Shown here piece after piece: positions 1 through 7,771 of a stretch of 64,000 bases of DNA; position 1 is the stretch's first letter; the number at the start of each line of letters is the position of its first letter. The notes beneath the pieces were generated by a model. That model did no database searches, was not told the origin of the DNA, and saw only the letters and a program-made list of their open reading frames with translations. Source of the stretch: Nitrospira sp. (GTDB lineage Bacteria > Nitrospirota > Nitrospiria > Nitrospirales > Nitrospiraceae). Position numbers and translations under genes: made by a program. The stretch spans positions 3,617,501 through 3,681,500 of the forward strand of contig BQWY01000001.1 of the NCBI GenBank assembly GCA_036984305.1. The letters run 5' to 3'.

Positions 1-49
1 GCGTAACGACCCTATCTCATCCTCTGCCAGGCCACGGTATCATAAGGGC

Positions 50-916
50 ATGCGGGATCAGACTGATTGGCGGATCGTTGTTTTCGAACGGAAATGGCCG
101 CGATGCCTGACACCAGGGATGCTTTTCCTCAGTCTGATGGCATTCGCTGTCAGTCCTCACGCGCTTGCTGATACCGTGGCCATACTACATGCCGCAAGGA
201 CCGGTCCGGATGGCGCGGCAATGGCTCTCGTTCCTGACGGCGCGTTCATAATGGGCAGTTCAAATGGACAGGAGGACGAGCAACCGTCGCATGTTGTCGA
301 GGTCTCAGCCTTTTACATGGATCGCTACGAAGTCACTGTCGCGCAGTATGCGCGCTTCCTTAAAGCCGTCAACGCCGAACGTCCGATGGCCTGGGGAGAG
401 GCCACGAGCGGGCAGCATGACAACAAGCCGGTAGTCGGAGTCGATTGGTTCGACGCGAAGGAGTACTGTGAATGGGCGGGGAAACGACTACCCACGGAAG
501 CCGAGTGGGAAAAGGCCGCTCGTGGCACCGATGAACGTCCGTATCCCTGGGGCACTGACCTACCCACGCGCGCGCACGCGAATTTCCATCAGTCCGAGTG
601 GAGGGGCTACCGAACGGTCATGAATGTCGGACAGACCGAACGAGGCTACAGCCCATTTGGGGTTTACGATCTGGCTGGGAACGTGTGGGAGTGGACGGCC
701 GATCGATATGAGGCGCAATACTACGCCAACAGCCCGGTCAGGAATCCTCCGGGGCCATCCTTGGGTCCATTGCGGGTCCTCAGAGGGGGTGGTTGGAACA
801 GCCAGGCGGAACAACTCCGGGCGTCGAACCGAGGCGGGTATCCACCGGCAGCTCATCGAAGCGATTTTGGCTTTCGATGCGCAATGGATGCTACTACACC
901 AGAAGAGCGACCGTAG
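50..916 (+). CDS. Secreted formylglycine-generating-enzyme-like (SUMF1/FGE-sulfatase fold) protein
   Basis: A 288-residue protein. Residues ~20-41 form a hydrophobic signal-peptide-like segment ending in ALA, so export to the periplasm is likely. The rest matches the FGE-sulfatase (SUMF1) fold: an early LVPDGAFIMGSS segment, then FYMDRYEVTVAQY, then GKRLPTEAEWEKAARG, NVWEWTADRY, RVLRGGGWN and DFGFRC near the end. The two active-site cysteines of true formylglycine-generating enzymes, expected after the RGG-W motif, are not visible, so it is probably not a sulfatase activator. Members of this fold also act as PvdO/EgtB-type oxidases or as binding domains, and the substrate cannot be named. It is convergent with the OmpA-domain gene and their stops are 4 bp apart. 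A shorter start at 119 (MLFLSL) would still keep the signal peptide. Confidence 0.8.
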   Translation: MRDQTDWRIVVFERKWPRCLTPGMLFLSLMAFAVSPHALADTVAILHAARTGPDGAAMALVPDGAFIMGSSNGQEDEQPSHVVEVSAFYMDRYEVTVAQYARFLKAVNAERPMAWGEATSGQHDNKPVVGVDWFDAKEYCEWAGKRLPTEAEWEKAARGTDERPYPWGTDLPTRAHANFHQSEWRGYRTVMNVGQTERGYSPFGVYDLAGNVWEWTADRYEAQYYANSPVRNPPGPSLGPLRVLRGGGWNSQAEQLRASNRGGYPPAAHRSDFGFRCAMDATTPEERP

Positions 917-920
917 GCCG

Positions 921-1613
921 TTACGATGATGCGGACGGCGCGTGCGGCCTGAAGCGAAGCTTGAAGATCACTCGTCGACTTTTCCCTCGATCGGGAAGTT
1001 GGATCTCATCATACACCAGGTCCTGCCGTCCCCGTCCGCTGGCTGACGTCTTTTCCTGGAAGCAGGCATAGGCCCAAGGCACCGCTTGTCGGATCACTTC
1101 CAGGCTCTTCACCATGACGTTCAGCGAGCGTTCCTGGCTCAGCTTGAGGTTATGGATATCGGTTCCACGATCGTCTGTGTGCCCCTCGATGACAAAAGAT
1201 TGGATACGATCTCGAAAAGCCCCGCACAAGAGCGTTGCGTACGTTGGCATGGCCTCGGCCAAGAATCGTTCGGCGGCTCCTGAGAGCGTGCCCTTGTCGA
1301 ACTCAAAATTCAGCAAGGCCTCCGGCACCACGATCTGCAACACGTTGACGTCCAGCGGATCGGCCTGTAACAAGAGGTCGAATCGCCTGAAGTGGTCCCG
1401 CAGGACGGTCTGCAGATCGATGTTCGGCTGACGCACCGTCGGCTCCGGTGATGTGGGAGTGTGGGCTACGGTTTCGGACACCTTCGTGACGTAGGCCGCA
1501 AAGAGCAGCATGAAGATGACCGCGAGCGAGGTCATCAGGTCGGTGACGCCGTGGGTCACGGTCGACCCCTCATGAGGGGATCCGGATGCGCGCATGCGAA
1601 AATGGTGTTCCAC
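921..1613 (-). CDS. MotB/ZorB-like inner-membrane protein with OmpA peptidoglycan-binding domain
   Basis: One N-terminal transmembrane helix (DLMTSLAVIFMLLFAAYV) is followed by a linker and a C-terminal OmpA/MotB domain. Visible in that domain are a FEFDKGTLS strand, GHTDDRG and NLKLSQERSLNV, the peptidoglycan-binding signature. This is the layout of MotB and of ZorB from Zorya anti-phage systems: a channel subunit anchored to the cell wall. It lies directly downstream of a MotA/ZorA-like gene, 10 bp from its stop, so the two form a stator-like pair. The start is uncertain. GTG at 1613 fits the spacing after the upstream stop and ATG at 1595 is the alternative; neither has a clear Shine-Dalgarno. 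The reading frame extends to 1724, but that part overlaps the upstream gene and looks non-native. Confidence 0.75.
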   Translation of the reverse strand: MEHHFRMRASGSPHEGSTVTHGVTDLMTSLAVIFMLLFAAYVTKVSETVAHTPTSPEPTVRQPNIDLQTVLRDHFRRFDLLLQADPLDVNVLQIVVPEALLNFEFDKGTLSGAAERFLAEAMPTYATLLCGAFRDRIQSFVIEGHTDDRGTDIHNLKLSQERSLNVMVKSLEVIRQAVPWAYACFQEKTSASGRGRQDLVYDEIQLPDRGKSRRVIFKLRFRPHAPSASS

Positions 1614-1623
1614 GGTGGAGGAT

Positions 1624-2874
1624 TTAGGCCGCCCCTTTGACCGTCGCACGTTGCCGCAGGTTGGCGAGCCAGCGGAATCCAGCTCCGATATGTTGCGACT
1701 CGTCTCGCTCGAGCACATCTCCAAGATGACGGAGATCCACCGTCAATCGGCCTGCCAATTCGTCCAGTTGTAACTGAGTTCGCTCTTGGGCGTGCCGGAA
1801 ACTCCCGACCGATTGTGTCAGTTCAGCAATCGCCCGCTGCAGATCCTGCATGGGCGTCGCCAGGCCGTCACGCACTCCCTTGGCGATGTCGCCTATGGCT
1901 CGCGGCTGACCAACCGAGGATTCGCGCTGGGCACGCTGCGCAAACGTTTGTACGGCCGAGGTCAGCGCCGAGACCGAAGGCGCCAATCGGTCCGTGATGG
2001 TGGCTCCCACGCGATCGGCGAGATGCCCATCCTGGCCCAGCGGCGCTACAGGCGTGGGAGCTGCGTTCGTTCCCCGATTTTCGAGCAATTGTTCCAATGT
2101 CAGGCGTGGGAACAGCTCGTCGAGCGTCGTCACCAATCGTTGATGAGCGGTGGTCAAGCCATAAGTCCTAGACTTCTCAAGCATGACGAATACGTTGGCG
2201 CACACCAGGCCGATCACAGACGTGAGAAATTTCCCGGCTAATCCATTGATTAGCCCCTGAATGCCCACGATCTGCGCGCCTTCCGCATGAAGGCGACTGA
2301 GTCCGATCAAAATTGCGAGAAACGTAAAGAGCAGGCCGATCCCGGTCATGAGCGAGGGTAGTTGATGATAGAAAGAGAGATTCAATCTCCCCGCGAGCAC
2401 TTCCTCCGAGGGGAAATATTCCCCGGCCGGCTTCGTACTAAACACACGGGGCTCGATGAACCACGAGGTACGTTCCAAGACATACGTCTTGCGGAATTGC
2501 ATCCATGCTCGCTGAAAGAGGGGCTCCTGGCGCATGGCCGCATCGAGTTTGTGCACATCGTCCAGATCGATTCGGTCCGGGCGTAGGTTGGTCTGGCGTG
2601 AGGCTTGCGAATCGGCAAAGGCCTTAACAGTCAGCCACTCCTGATCTCCCTGCCGCCTTCCCTCTGCCAACGACGACACGGTCGGCCAAAGACGGAGATA
2701 GGCCGACCTGGCATATGACACGTGTCGAAAAAACCGTATGAGATGCCAGAGAAAAAATACGAAGATGCCGATCCCTCCGGCCCAACTGAGAAAAGGGCTC
2801 TGAATTCCTCCAAAGAGCGTCACGTCTCGCGTCAGAAAGTCCCACGCTGTCTGTGCGGAGCGGGTACCGATCAT
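1624..2874 (-). CDS. MotA/TolQ/ExbB-family proton-channel protein, ZorA-like
   Basis: A 416-residue protein with three predicted membrane segments: near residue 30-47 (GGIGIFVFFLWHLIRFF), near 173-193 (SLMTGIGLLFTFLAILIGL) and near 217-236 (FLTSVIGLVCANVFVML). The paired later helices with the GIGLLFTFL and GLINGLAGKFLTSVIG motifs are typical of MotA/TolQ/ExbB channels and especially of ZorA. The ~180-residue C-terminal tail looks helical, as in ZorA, but is much shorter than the long tail of E. coli ZorA. ATG at 2874 is chosen because AAGGA lies about 6 nt upstream. The MotB/ZorB-like partner follows at once. No ZorC, ZorD or ZorE is seen within 9 kb on the upstream side, so it may be a stand-alone stator or a minimal Zorya relative. 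Confidence 0.7.
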   Translation of the reverse strand: MIGTRSAQTAWDFLTRDVTLFGGIQSPFLSWAGGIGIFVFFLWHLIRFFRHVSYARSAYLRLWPTVSSLAEGRRQGDQEWLTVKAFADSQASRQTNLRPDRIDLDDVHKLDAAMRQEPLFQRAWMQFRKTYVLERTSWFIEPRVFSTKPAGEYFPSEEVLAGRLNLSFYHQLPSLMTGIGLLFTFLAILIGLSRLHAEGAQIVGIQGLINGLAGKFLTSVIGLVCANVFVMLEKSRTYGLTTAHQRLVTTLDELFPRLTLEQLLENRGTNAAPTPVAPLGQDGHLADRVGATITDRLAPSVSALTSAVQTFAQRAQRESSVGQPRAIGDIAKGVRDGLATPMQDLQRAIAELTQSVGSFRHAQERTQLQLDELAGRLTVDLRHLGDVLERDESQHIGAGFRWLANLRQRATVKGAA

Positions 2875-3087
2875 GGCCGTCCTTGTAACAATTGAATGCC
2901 CATGGTGTGCTCCAATGGTATCAATCAACATTCATGCCAAGGATAGCCGACCCAAGCGGGCTGATAATCAAGCAATTGACAGGGGAGCGGGAAGGGAAGA
3001 GAACGACGTCGGCAATATATTCCCACACACGTGAGCAATCCTGCCGTGGTGAGGAATCCGGGAGTGTGGACGGGGGATACAGAAACG

Positions 3088-3435
3088 TTAGGCGAGCGGC
3101 GCGAGGATGCGACAGAGTTCCGTCAATCGTCTCTGGGCGTCTTTGCGGATCGCCGAGAACTCAAGGCCGAACTCGCCGCGTTGGGCCCAGCGAACGACGG
3201 CCTCGTCAACAATCATGGGCACGGGATCGTTGTCGGTATAGATACACAACTCGAGCTTGGTGCCCGTCGGCACGACGACGGGGCTTTGAATGCGGCACCC
3301 CCCGACCGAGAGATCCTTGAGTTGCCCATCCCCCGCAATCATCTGGCCGCTGGAGGAGAAATGGCTACGGAACTGGACTTGTGCGCGTCGATGCTTTCGC
3401 TTGTCGCTATGGGCTGGAGAAGGTTGGATCGCCAT
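3088..3435 (-). CDS. PilZ-domain protein (probable c-di-GMP receptor)
   Basis: A 115-residue single-domain PilZ protein. The c-di-GMP signature is present: a basic RRAQVQFR segment (RxxxR-type) near the N-terminus and LKDLSVGGCRI (D/N-x-S-x-x-G) about 25 residues later, followed by the beta-barrel strands LELCIYTD and GEFGLEFS. Single-domain PilZ proteins relay c-di-GMP levels to motility, secretion or exopolysaccharide machinery; the target here is unknown. ATG at 3435 is preferred because AAGGAG lies 10 nt upstream, whereas the GTG at 3444 sits directly against that motif. It is transcribed in the same direction as the ZorA-like gene but is ~210 bp upstream, so co-transcription is not assured. 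Confidence 0.8.
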   Translation of the reverse strand: MAIQPSPAHSDKRKHRRAQVQFRSHFSSSGQMIAGDGQLKDLSVGGCRIQSPVVVPTGTKLELCIYTDNDPVPMIVDEAVVRWAQRGEFGLEFSAIRKDAQRRLTELCRILAPLA

Positions 3436-3465
3436 CAGAGACACGCTCCTTCCGTAGGAGTGTCC

Positions 3466-4242
3466 TTACCCCGCGCATGCGTAGGCTAGATCACGAGACT
3501 CGATGATCTTGATCTGCTCCAGCCGAGCTCCGTGCAAGTGGGAAGCGATCGAGTCCCAAACGAATCGCGTCACTTCCTCCCCCGTCCCGGCTCGCTCCCG
3601 ACGCCTCAGTTCGAGGACTGCATTGGGCAATGTGGTAAGAACGTGGTCGTGGATGACTCGATCGAGGTGTCGAAGGTCGATGACCATCCCCGTCTTTGCA
3701 TCGATGGGGCCTTCCACGGTCACCCATAGCTCATCATCATACCCCCTACCGTCCCGTCCAGTCCGTGAAGACAGACTCGGCACGTCGGTCCGTACGCCGT
3801 ACCGACGTGAAATCGACGCACGATCTAATCCCTGCGAGCCTGTCACCGTCGCCCGCAGGTCCTCGTCCTCCGCCAATTGTACCTTGTGCAGTGTGCCGAT
3901 GTTGCGGTGGCGCTCCAGCAGTCTCCACAACACTCGCGCAATATTTTCCATCGTGGGAACGGTGTCTTTGAAGTATGGCGTATCGAGATTGAGATGCTTA
4001 TGATCGAATTCCTCCAGAACCGCCTTGAGGACGATCTTCAAATCGTAGAGATTGACGACCATTCCGGTAGCCGGATCAATGTGCCCCGCGACGGTCACGT
4101 CCAGAAAATAATTGTGGCCGTGCCCCGGCGCGTTGTAGCAGGCCCCGAACACCTCTCGATTCCTTGCTTCATCCCATTCTTCTCGGAGGTAGCGGTGGGC
4201 GGCGGCAAACTCGATGCCCTTGGTCAGATAGACGAGCGACAC
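3466..4242 (-). CDS. Tandem two-domain 6-pyruvoyl/6-carboxy-tetrahydropterin synthase homologue (QueD/PTPS fold)
   Basis: The N-terminal half is a complete PTPS/QueD domain: FAAAHRYLREE (first Zn histidine), a Cys (GACYNAPGHGHNYFLDV) with the HGH zinc motif, GMVVNLYDLK and EEFDHKHLNLD. The C-terminal half repeats the fold (ELWVTVEGPIDAKTGMVIDLRHL and LEQIKIIESRD), but its zinc histidines and catalytic Cys are missing, so it is probably a degenerate, structural second domain. Usual family members have one domain of 120-150 residues; this one has ~258. PTPS-type enzymes convert dihydroneopterin triphosphate in queuosine or tetrahydropterin synthesis, but no other que genes are nearby. GTG at 4242 is chosen because GAGGGG lies ~9 nt upstream; a TTG at 4287 extends the frame without support. 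Confidence 0.8.
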   Translation of the reverse strand: MSLVYLTKGIEFAAAHRYLREEWDEARNREVFGACYNAPGHGHNYFLDVTVAGHIDPATGMVVNLYDLKIVLKAVLEEFDHKHLNLDTPYFKDTVPTMENIARVLWRLLERHRNIGTLHKVQLAEDEDLRATVTGSQGLDRASISRRYGVRTDVPSLSSRTGRDGRGYDDELWVTVEGPIDAKTGMVIDLRHLDRVIHDHVLTTLPNAVLELRRRERAGTGEEVTRFVWDSIASHLHGARLEQIKIIESRDLAYACAG

Positions 4243-4333
4243 GCGGATGATCCCCTCACAAACGAAGGGGCCAGGTCGGGTCGACAAACGGTCGCCCCGG
4301 CCCTAGCCCCTCATCTCGCAATGGTGATGTAGC

Positions 4334-4654
4334 TTAGGCGCTGAATGAACTCCCGCACCCACAGGTTGTCTTCGCTTGAGGATTCTTGATCGAAAAGCCG
4401 GATCCTTGCAGGCTATCGACATAATCCACCTCCGCCCCGCTCAGCAGGGGAGCGCTCTGCGGATCCATGATGACCTTGATCCCATCCTTCTCGATGATGG
4501 TATCGTCCTCCCCTACCTTGGATTCGAACGCCATGCCATATTGATAGCCATGGCACCCTCCACCCCGCACATAGATGCGAAGCCCTTCCACATCCTGCTC
4601 TTCCTTCATCAATTCGCGGATCTTCGTCTCGGCTTTATCCGTGATAATGACCAT
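4334..4654 (-). CDS. erpA: A-type iron-sulfur cluster carrier, ErpA/IscA family
   Basis: A 106-residue HesB/IscA-fold protein with the three conserved cluster-binding cysteines: one in RGGGCHGYQYGM and two in the C-terminal TTCGCGSSF. A-type carriers accept Fe-S clusters from scaffold proteins and pass them to apo-targets. The length and the acidic EEDQ/DD loops fit ErpA better than IscA, but the subfamily call is an inference. A strong Shine-Dalgarno (AAGGAGGG) precedes the ATG. It has its own near-consensus sigma-70 promoter just upstream, so it is not dependent on the DUF3501 operon, although an Fe-S oxidoreductase lies nearby. Confidence 0.9.
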   Translation of the reverse strand: MVIITDKAETKIRELMKEEQDVEGLRIYVRGGGCHGYQYGMAFESKVGEDDTIIEKDGIKVIMDPQSAPLLSGAEVDYVDSLQGSGFSIKNPQAKTTCGCGSSFSA

Positions 4655-4698
4655 GTGTCCCTCCTTCAGAATATCCGGGCTTGTGCCCCATCTTTAAC

Positions 4699-4727
4699 AC
4701 TATAATGCTGCCCTCACCCTCTGTCAA
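4699..4727 (-). promoter_or_regulatory. Near-consensus sigma-70 promoter of erpA
   Basis: Reading the minus strand, the -35 box TTGACA (4722-4727) is a perfect consensus. It is separated by exactly 17 bp from a -10 box TATAGT (4699-4704, 5 of 6). The -10 lies 44 bp upstream of the erpA ATG. Confidence 0.75.
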
Positions 4728-4783
4728 CGCTATGGGTTTGATTTTTTTGACTAAACCGGCTGTGTGTGCTCCATAGCACGGTA

Positions 4784-5371
4784 TTATTCTTCCGACAGAT
4801 CTCCCAACCAGGCCCCTCGGAGGGAGGCCGTCACCGACACCTCAGCCTGATAGCTGGCATGCTCAATCCTCATTTGCGCGGTCACATCCGGTCGCCGGAG
4901 TTCTGTAACTAATTCATCGGAGAGGGGAAATCGAACAAAATGCACCGCGCTAATCTTTTCCTCTTTACTATGTCCGCCTTCGAATATGGCGTAGGAAATA
5001 TGGGAACCAGCTACCAGGCTGAGGGTCTGTCCTTGATCGATCCCCTGAAACGCATCCAGGTCTCGTTTGATGTCTGAGGAATCGGTGATTTCGATGAAGA
5101 GCGTCGCGCTCAGTTCTCCGGCAGCAGGCAACAATGCATTATAGATATCCAATTCCTCCTGAATCTTAGCAGGATCGGCGATTCGCTCGGTCCGGATCAT
5201 CTCCTGAATCTGAAACTGAACCGTCTCTCTGTTTTCGAAGAGCAGCGTGACCTTTGGGCCGATCGAGATTCGTCGGATCTGCTTCAATGCGATAATACGA
5301 CGACGATACTCATCCCGCTGCCGTTCGTATGCGGCATCCGCAAGTAGATCCTCTTTGCTGAGTGGTTTCAT
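4784..5371 (-). CDS. DUF3501 family protein
   Basis: A 195-residue soluble protein. The N-terminal half is basic and charged (YERQRDEYRRRIIALKQIRRI), followed by strands such as KVTLLFENRETVQFQIQEMIR, the feature I recognise as DUF3501. The biochemical function is unknown. Its start overlaps the stop of the upstream Fe-S oxidoreductase gene by 4 bp (ATGA), so the two are translationally coupled. Co-occurrence of DUF3501 with a GlpC-like Fe-S protein and rubrerythrin is a recurring bacterial neighbourhood and suggests a role in electron transfer during oxidative-stress defence. Confidence 0.8.
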   Translation of the reverse strand: MKPLSKEDLLADAAYERQRDEYRRRIIALKQIRRISIGPKVTLLFENRETVQFQIQEMIRTERIADPAKIQEELDIYNALLPAAGELSATLFIEITDSSDIKRDLDAFQGIDQGQTLSLVAGSHISYAIFEGGHSKEEKISAVHFVRFPLSDELVTELRRPDVTAQMRIEHASYQAEVSVTASLRGAWLGDLSEE

Positions 5372-6642
5372 GGCGTGGGCAACCCATACGCGTCACGGAT
5401 AATCTGGATTGGATGTTGAACCCTTCCTCCTCCGGCATGGCCGCTTGCCCCAGCTTGGTCGAGTTGCAGTGCTGCCAGCGGACAATCGGACGCGACAAGG
5501 CCGGCGTCTACCTGTTCAATCGCTCGTACAGCCTTGCGGGCGATGGTCATCGACAGCGGAAAGAACTCGGTTTTGGCCGACCACGACCCGTCATGCCCGG
5601 AACACTTTTCTATGACCTCGACATGTGCGCCGGCGCATTCCATCAATTCTTTCGATTTGAATCCGATATTTTGATCTCGCAAGTGGCATGGCACCTGGTA
5701 GGCAACACGCCCCGGACTTTTCACAAAATCGAGTGCTAATCCGCCGTCGCGCTTCAACCGCATCAGGTACTCGCACACGTCAAATGTCCTGGCGGCCACC
5801 CGCTTCAAGTCGTCGCCACCCAGCAATTCGGCATATTCGCGTTTGAACATCAGGCTGCAACTCGGCACCGGCGCGACTATATCGTATCCTCGCTCGACCC
5901 ATGGGAGAAAGGCCTGTAGATTAGCCGTGGCGGCACGACGGATCATCTCGATATCTCCGAGATCAAATGAAGGCATGCCGCAACACTGCTGGGCGGGAAC
6001 CACGACCTCCACACCATTTTTTTCCAGAACTTGGACCGTTGCCTTCCCGACGTCCGTTGCCTGGTAGTTCACCAGACAGCCTCCGAACAACGCCACCTTA
6101 GGGGAGGAGTCGGCCGGAATGGAACGGGGCCGTCGGCCCCACCACCGCTCGAATGTTTCGGATTGATAGTGGAGCACTCGCCGATCCGCACTCACGCCGA
6201 GTGCATGCTCAAGCAACCGACGCACCCACCCCTGGGACATGGCCCAATTGACCACCGGGGCCAATGCGCTGTTCAGACGTCCAAGAAAATCCGTCCTGGT
6301 CAGAAGTCGATCTCGCCATGAAGAACCTCCTTGTCGAACATGTTGCTGTTTCCACATGACCATCAGACGGGGAAAGTCGATCGCGTATTGATGCGGTGGC
6401 GTGTAGGGACAATGGTTATAACAGAGTTTGCAGTAATAGCACTCGTCCACCACTCGACGGTGATCCTCCGGCGTCAACTTGGCCACGTCGCTCTCCACCT
6501 GATCGATCCGATCCAAGAGCGTATTGAAGGACGGGCACAAATTGAAACACCGCCGACAGCCGTCACAGATCTCGTAAATCCGCAACGTCTCCTTCACCAG
6601 CGTCTCCGGGGTAACCGGGTCGATCAATGTGAGACCCTTCAT
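5368..6642 (-). CDS. GlpC/HdrD-like Fe-S oxidoreductase (two 4Fe-4S + CCG domains)
   Basis: Two ferredoxin-type cysteine motifs lie near the N-terminus: C26-x2-C29-x2-C32-x3-C36 (CDGCRRCFNLC) and C68-x2-C71-x2-C74-x3-C78 (CYYCKLCYNHC). Two cysteine-rich CCG domains follow, visible as FGGCLVNYQ...QQCCGMP and YQVPCHLRDQ...EKCSGHDG. This is the layout of GlpC and of heterodisulfide-reductase subunit D, membrane-associated electron-transfer proteins. No flavoprotein GlpA-type partner is adjacent. It is the first gene of a two-gene coupled unit with DUF3501 and lies ~90 bp downstream of rubrerythrin on the same strand, so electron delivery to peroxide detoxification is plausible but inferred. The ~424-residue length is normal for this family. 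Confidence 0.8.
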   Translation of the reverse strand: MKGLTLIDPVTPETLVKETLRIYEICDGCRRCFNLCPSFNTLLDRIDQVESDVAKLTPEDHRRVVDECYYCKLCYNHCPYTPPHQYAIDFPRLMVMWKQQHVRQGGSSWRDRLLTRTDFLGRLNSALAPVVNWAMSQGWVRRLLEHALGVSADRRVLHYQSETFERWWGRRPRSIPADSSPKVALFGGCLVNYQATDVGKATVQVLEKNGVEVVVPAQQCCGMPSFDLGDIEMIRRAATANLQAFLPWVERGYDIVAPVPSCSLMFKREYAELLGGDDLKRVAARTFDVCEYLMRLKRDGGLALDFVKSPGRVAYQVPCHLRDQNIGFKSKELMECAGAHVEVIEKCSGHDGSWSAKTEFFPLSMTIARKAVRAIEQVDAGLVASDCPLAALQLDQAGASGHAGGGRVQHPIQIIRDAYGLPTP

Positions 6643-6733
6643 AACAACGATCCTTCAAGGAGCAAAAACGACGCCGGCCATCGGCCCAGCGATCGCCGCC
6701 TGCGCCGATGGCCAGCCGTCTGACAGACAAACG

Positions 6734-7162
6734 CTATGCCTGTTTTAAGCTCTCCAATCCTTTCGTAAACCGATTGGCGTGCGACCGCTCGGCCTTGGCC
6801 AGGGTCTCAAACCATTCGGCCAGTTCCGCGAATCCCTCGTCCCGCGCGGTCTTCGCCATCCCGGGGTACATCTGTGTGTACTCGTAGGTTTCGCCCTCGA
6901 TCGCCGACTTCAGATTCGCCTCAGTGTTACCAATTGGAGTGCCGGTGGCAGGATCCCCGACTTCCTTGAGAAAGTCCAGATGGCCCAGGGCATGTCCGGT
7001 TTCCGCCTCGGACGTATCCCTAAAAAGCCCTCCGATATCCGGGTACCCTTCGATATCGGCCCGTCGGGCGAAATAAAGATACCGCCGGTTCGCTTGTGAC
7101 TCGCCCGCGAAGGCGTGCTTTAGATTCTCGTGACTCTTCGTCCCATTCAAACTCTTACCCAT
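6734..7162 (-). CDS. Rubrerythrin (ferritin-like diiron peroxidase, no rubredoxin domain)
   Basis: A 142-residue four-helix-bundle protein. The diiron ligands are visible in each helix pair: [47 protein letters not shown] and [10 protein letters not shown]. The C-terminus stops after the bundle, so the rubredoxin-like Cys4 domain of classical rubrerythrin is absent and electrons must come from a partner protein. Rubrerythrins reduce hydrogen peroxide in the cytoplasm. The gene starts 3 bp after the stop of the upstream Fur/PerR-type regulator, so they form one operon, and peroxide-controlled expression is the natural reading. Confidence 0.9.
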   Translation of the reverse strand: MGKSLNGTKSHENLKHAFAGESQANRRYLYFARRADIEGYPDIGGLFRDTSEAETGHALGHLDFLKEVGDPATGTPIGNTEANLKSAIEGETYEYTQMYPGMAKTARDEGFAELAEWFETLAKAERSHANRFTKGLESLKQA

Positions 7163-7165
7163 GCG

Positions 7166-7648
7166 CTACCTCCTTGTCGGTCTGTGATGTATTCGGTTCG
7201 TATCGTCGCAACCGTGTTTCAATTCGCTGCGAGCCCGACACGCCGCACAATGGCCATAGATCTCGACACGATGCCCTGTCACGGCAAAGTGTGACGGTTC
7301 CGCGGCCTCCAGCGGGATGCGGTCGAGCGCCTCGTCGTGCACATCAAATATCCGTCGGCACGTCCGGCATACCAAGTGATGATGGGGCTCGACATTGCCG
7401 TCGAATCGGGCAGACTCATGCCCATAATTAACCTCATGGACAAGATCGGCCTCTCTCAGCGCTCCCAGCGTGTAGTACACCGTATTGACGGAAACGTCGG
7501 GTAGACGTCGGCGGACCGACGCCAACAGTTGCTCCGCGGTGGGATGCAAAGCTGTGTTCACCAGCGCCTCGTAAATGGCGACTCGTTGCGGCGTAACACG
7601 CAAACCACGGCGGCGAAATCGACGGCGAATTTCGTCCTGAGTCACACG
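7166..7648 (-). CDS. Fur-family transcriptional regulator, PerR-like
   Basis: A Fur-family protein: winged helix with GLRVTPQRVAIYEAL and the recognition helix SVNTVYYTLGALREADL, then the dimerisation domain with HHHLVCRTCRRIFDV and a second HCAACRA pair, giving the two CxxC motifs of the structural zinc site. HPTAEQLLASVRRRLP is a typical PerR/Fur helix. Its place directly upstream of rubrerythrin in one operon favours a PerR-type peroxide sensor over an iron-only Fur; this is inference. ATG at 7648 is preferred since GGAAG lies 6 nt upstream, and an ATG at 7666 is also in frame. A palindrome just upstream could be its own operator. Confidence 0.85.
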   Translation of the reverse strand, partial: RVTQDEIRRRFRRRGLRVTPQRVAIYEALVNTALHPTAEQLLASVRRRLPDVSVNTVYYTLGALREADLVHEVNYGHESARFDGNVEPHHHLVCRTCRRIFDVHDEALDRIPLEAAEPSHFAVTGHRVEIYGHCAACRARSELKHGCDDTNRIHHRPTRR

Positions 7649-7675
7649 CATGAGAGGCTTCCACATGACAGATCT

Positions 7676-7696
7676 AGATAGGAATCAATCCTACCT
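7676..7696. promoter_or_regulatory. Palindromic candidate operator upstream of the PerR-like gene
   Basis: The arms AGATAGGA and TCCTACCT flank a 5-bp centre, with 7 of 8 positions complementary. It sits ~28 bp upstream of the regulator's start, where autoregulatory Fur-family sites usually lie. The sequence does not match the AT-rich Fur or PerR consensus closely, so the binding protein is inferred from position only. Confidence 0.4.
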
Positions 7697-7771
7697 TGAT
7701 CTAACACCTAACACAGCATTGGTGCGCAGGTCAACGTACATGTCCGGGTCCGAGCGGATGACGGACGGCCG

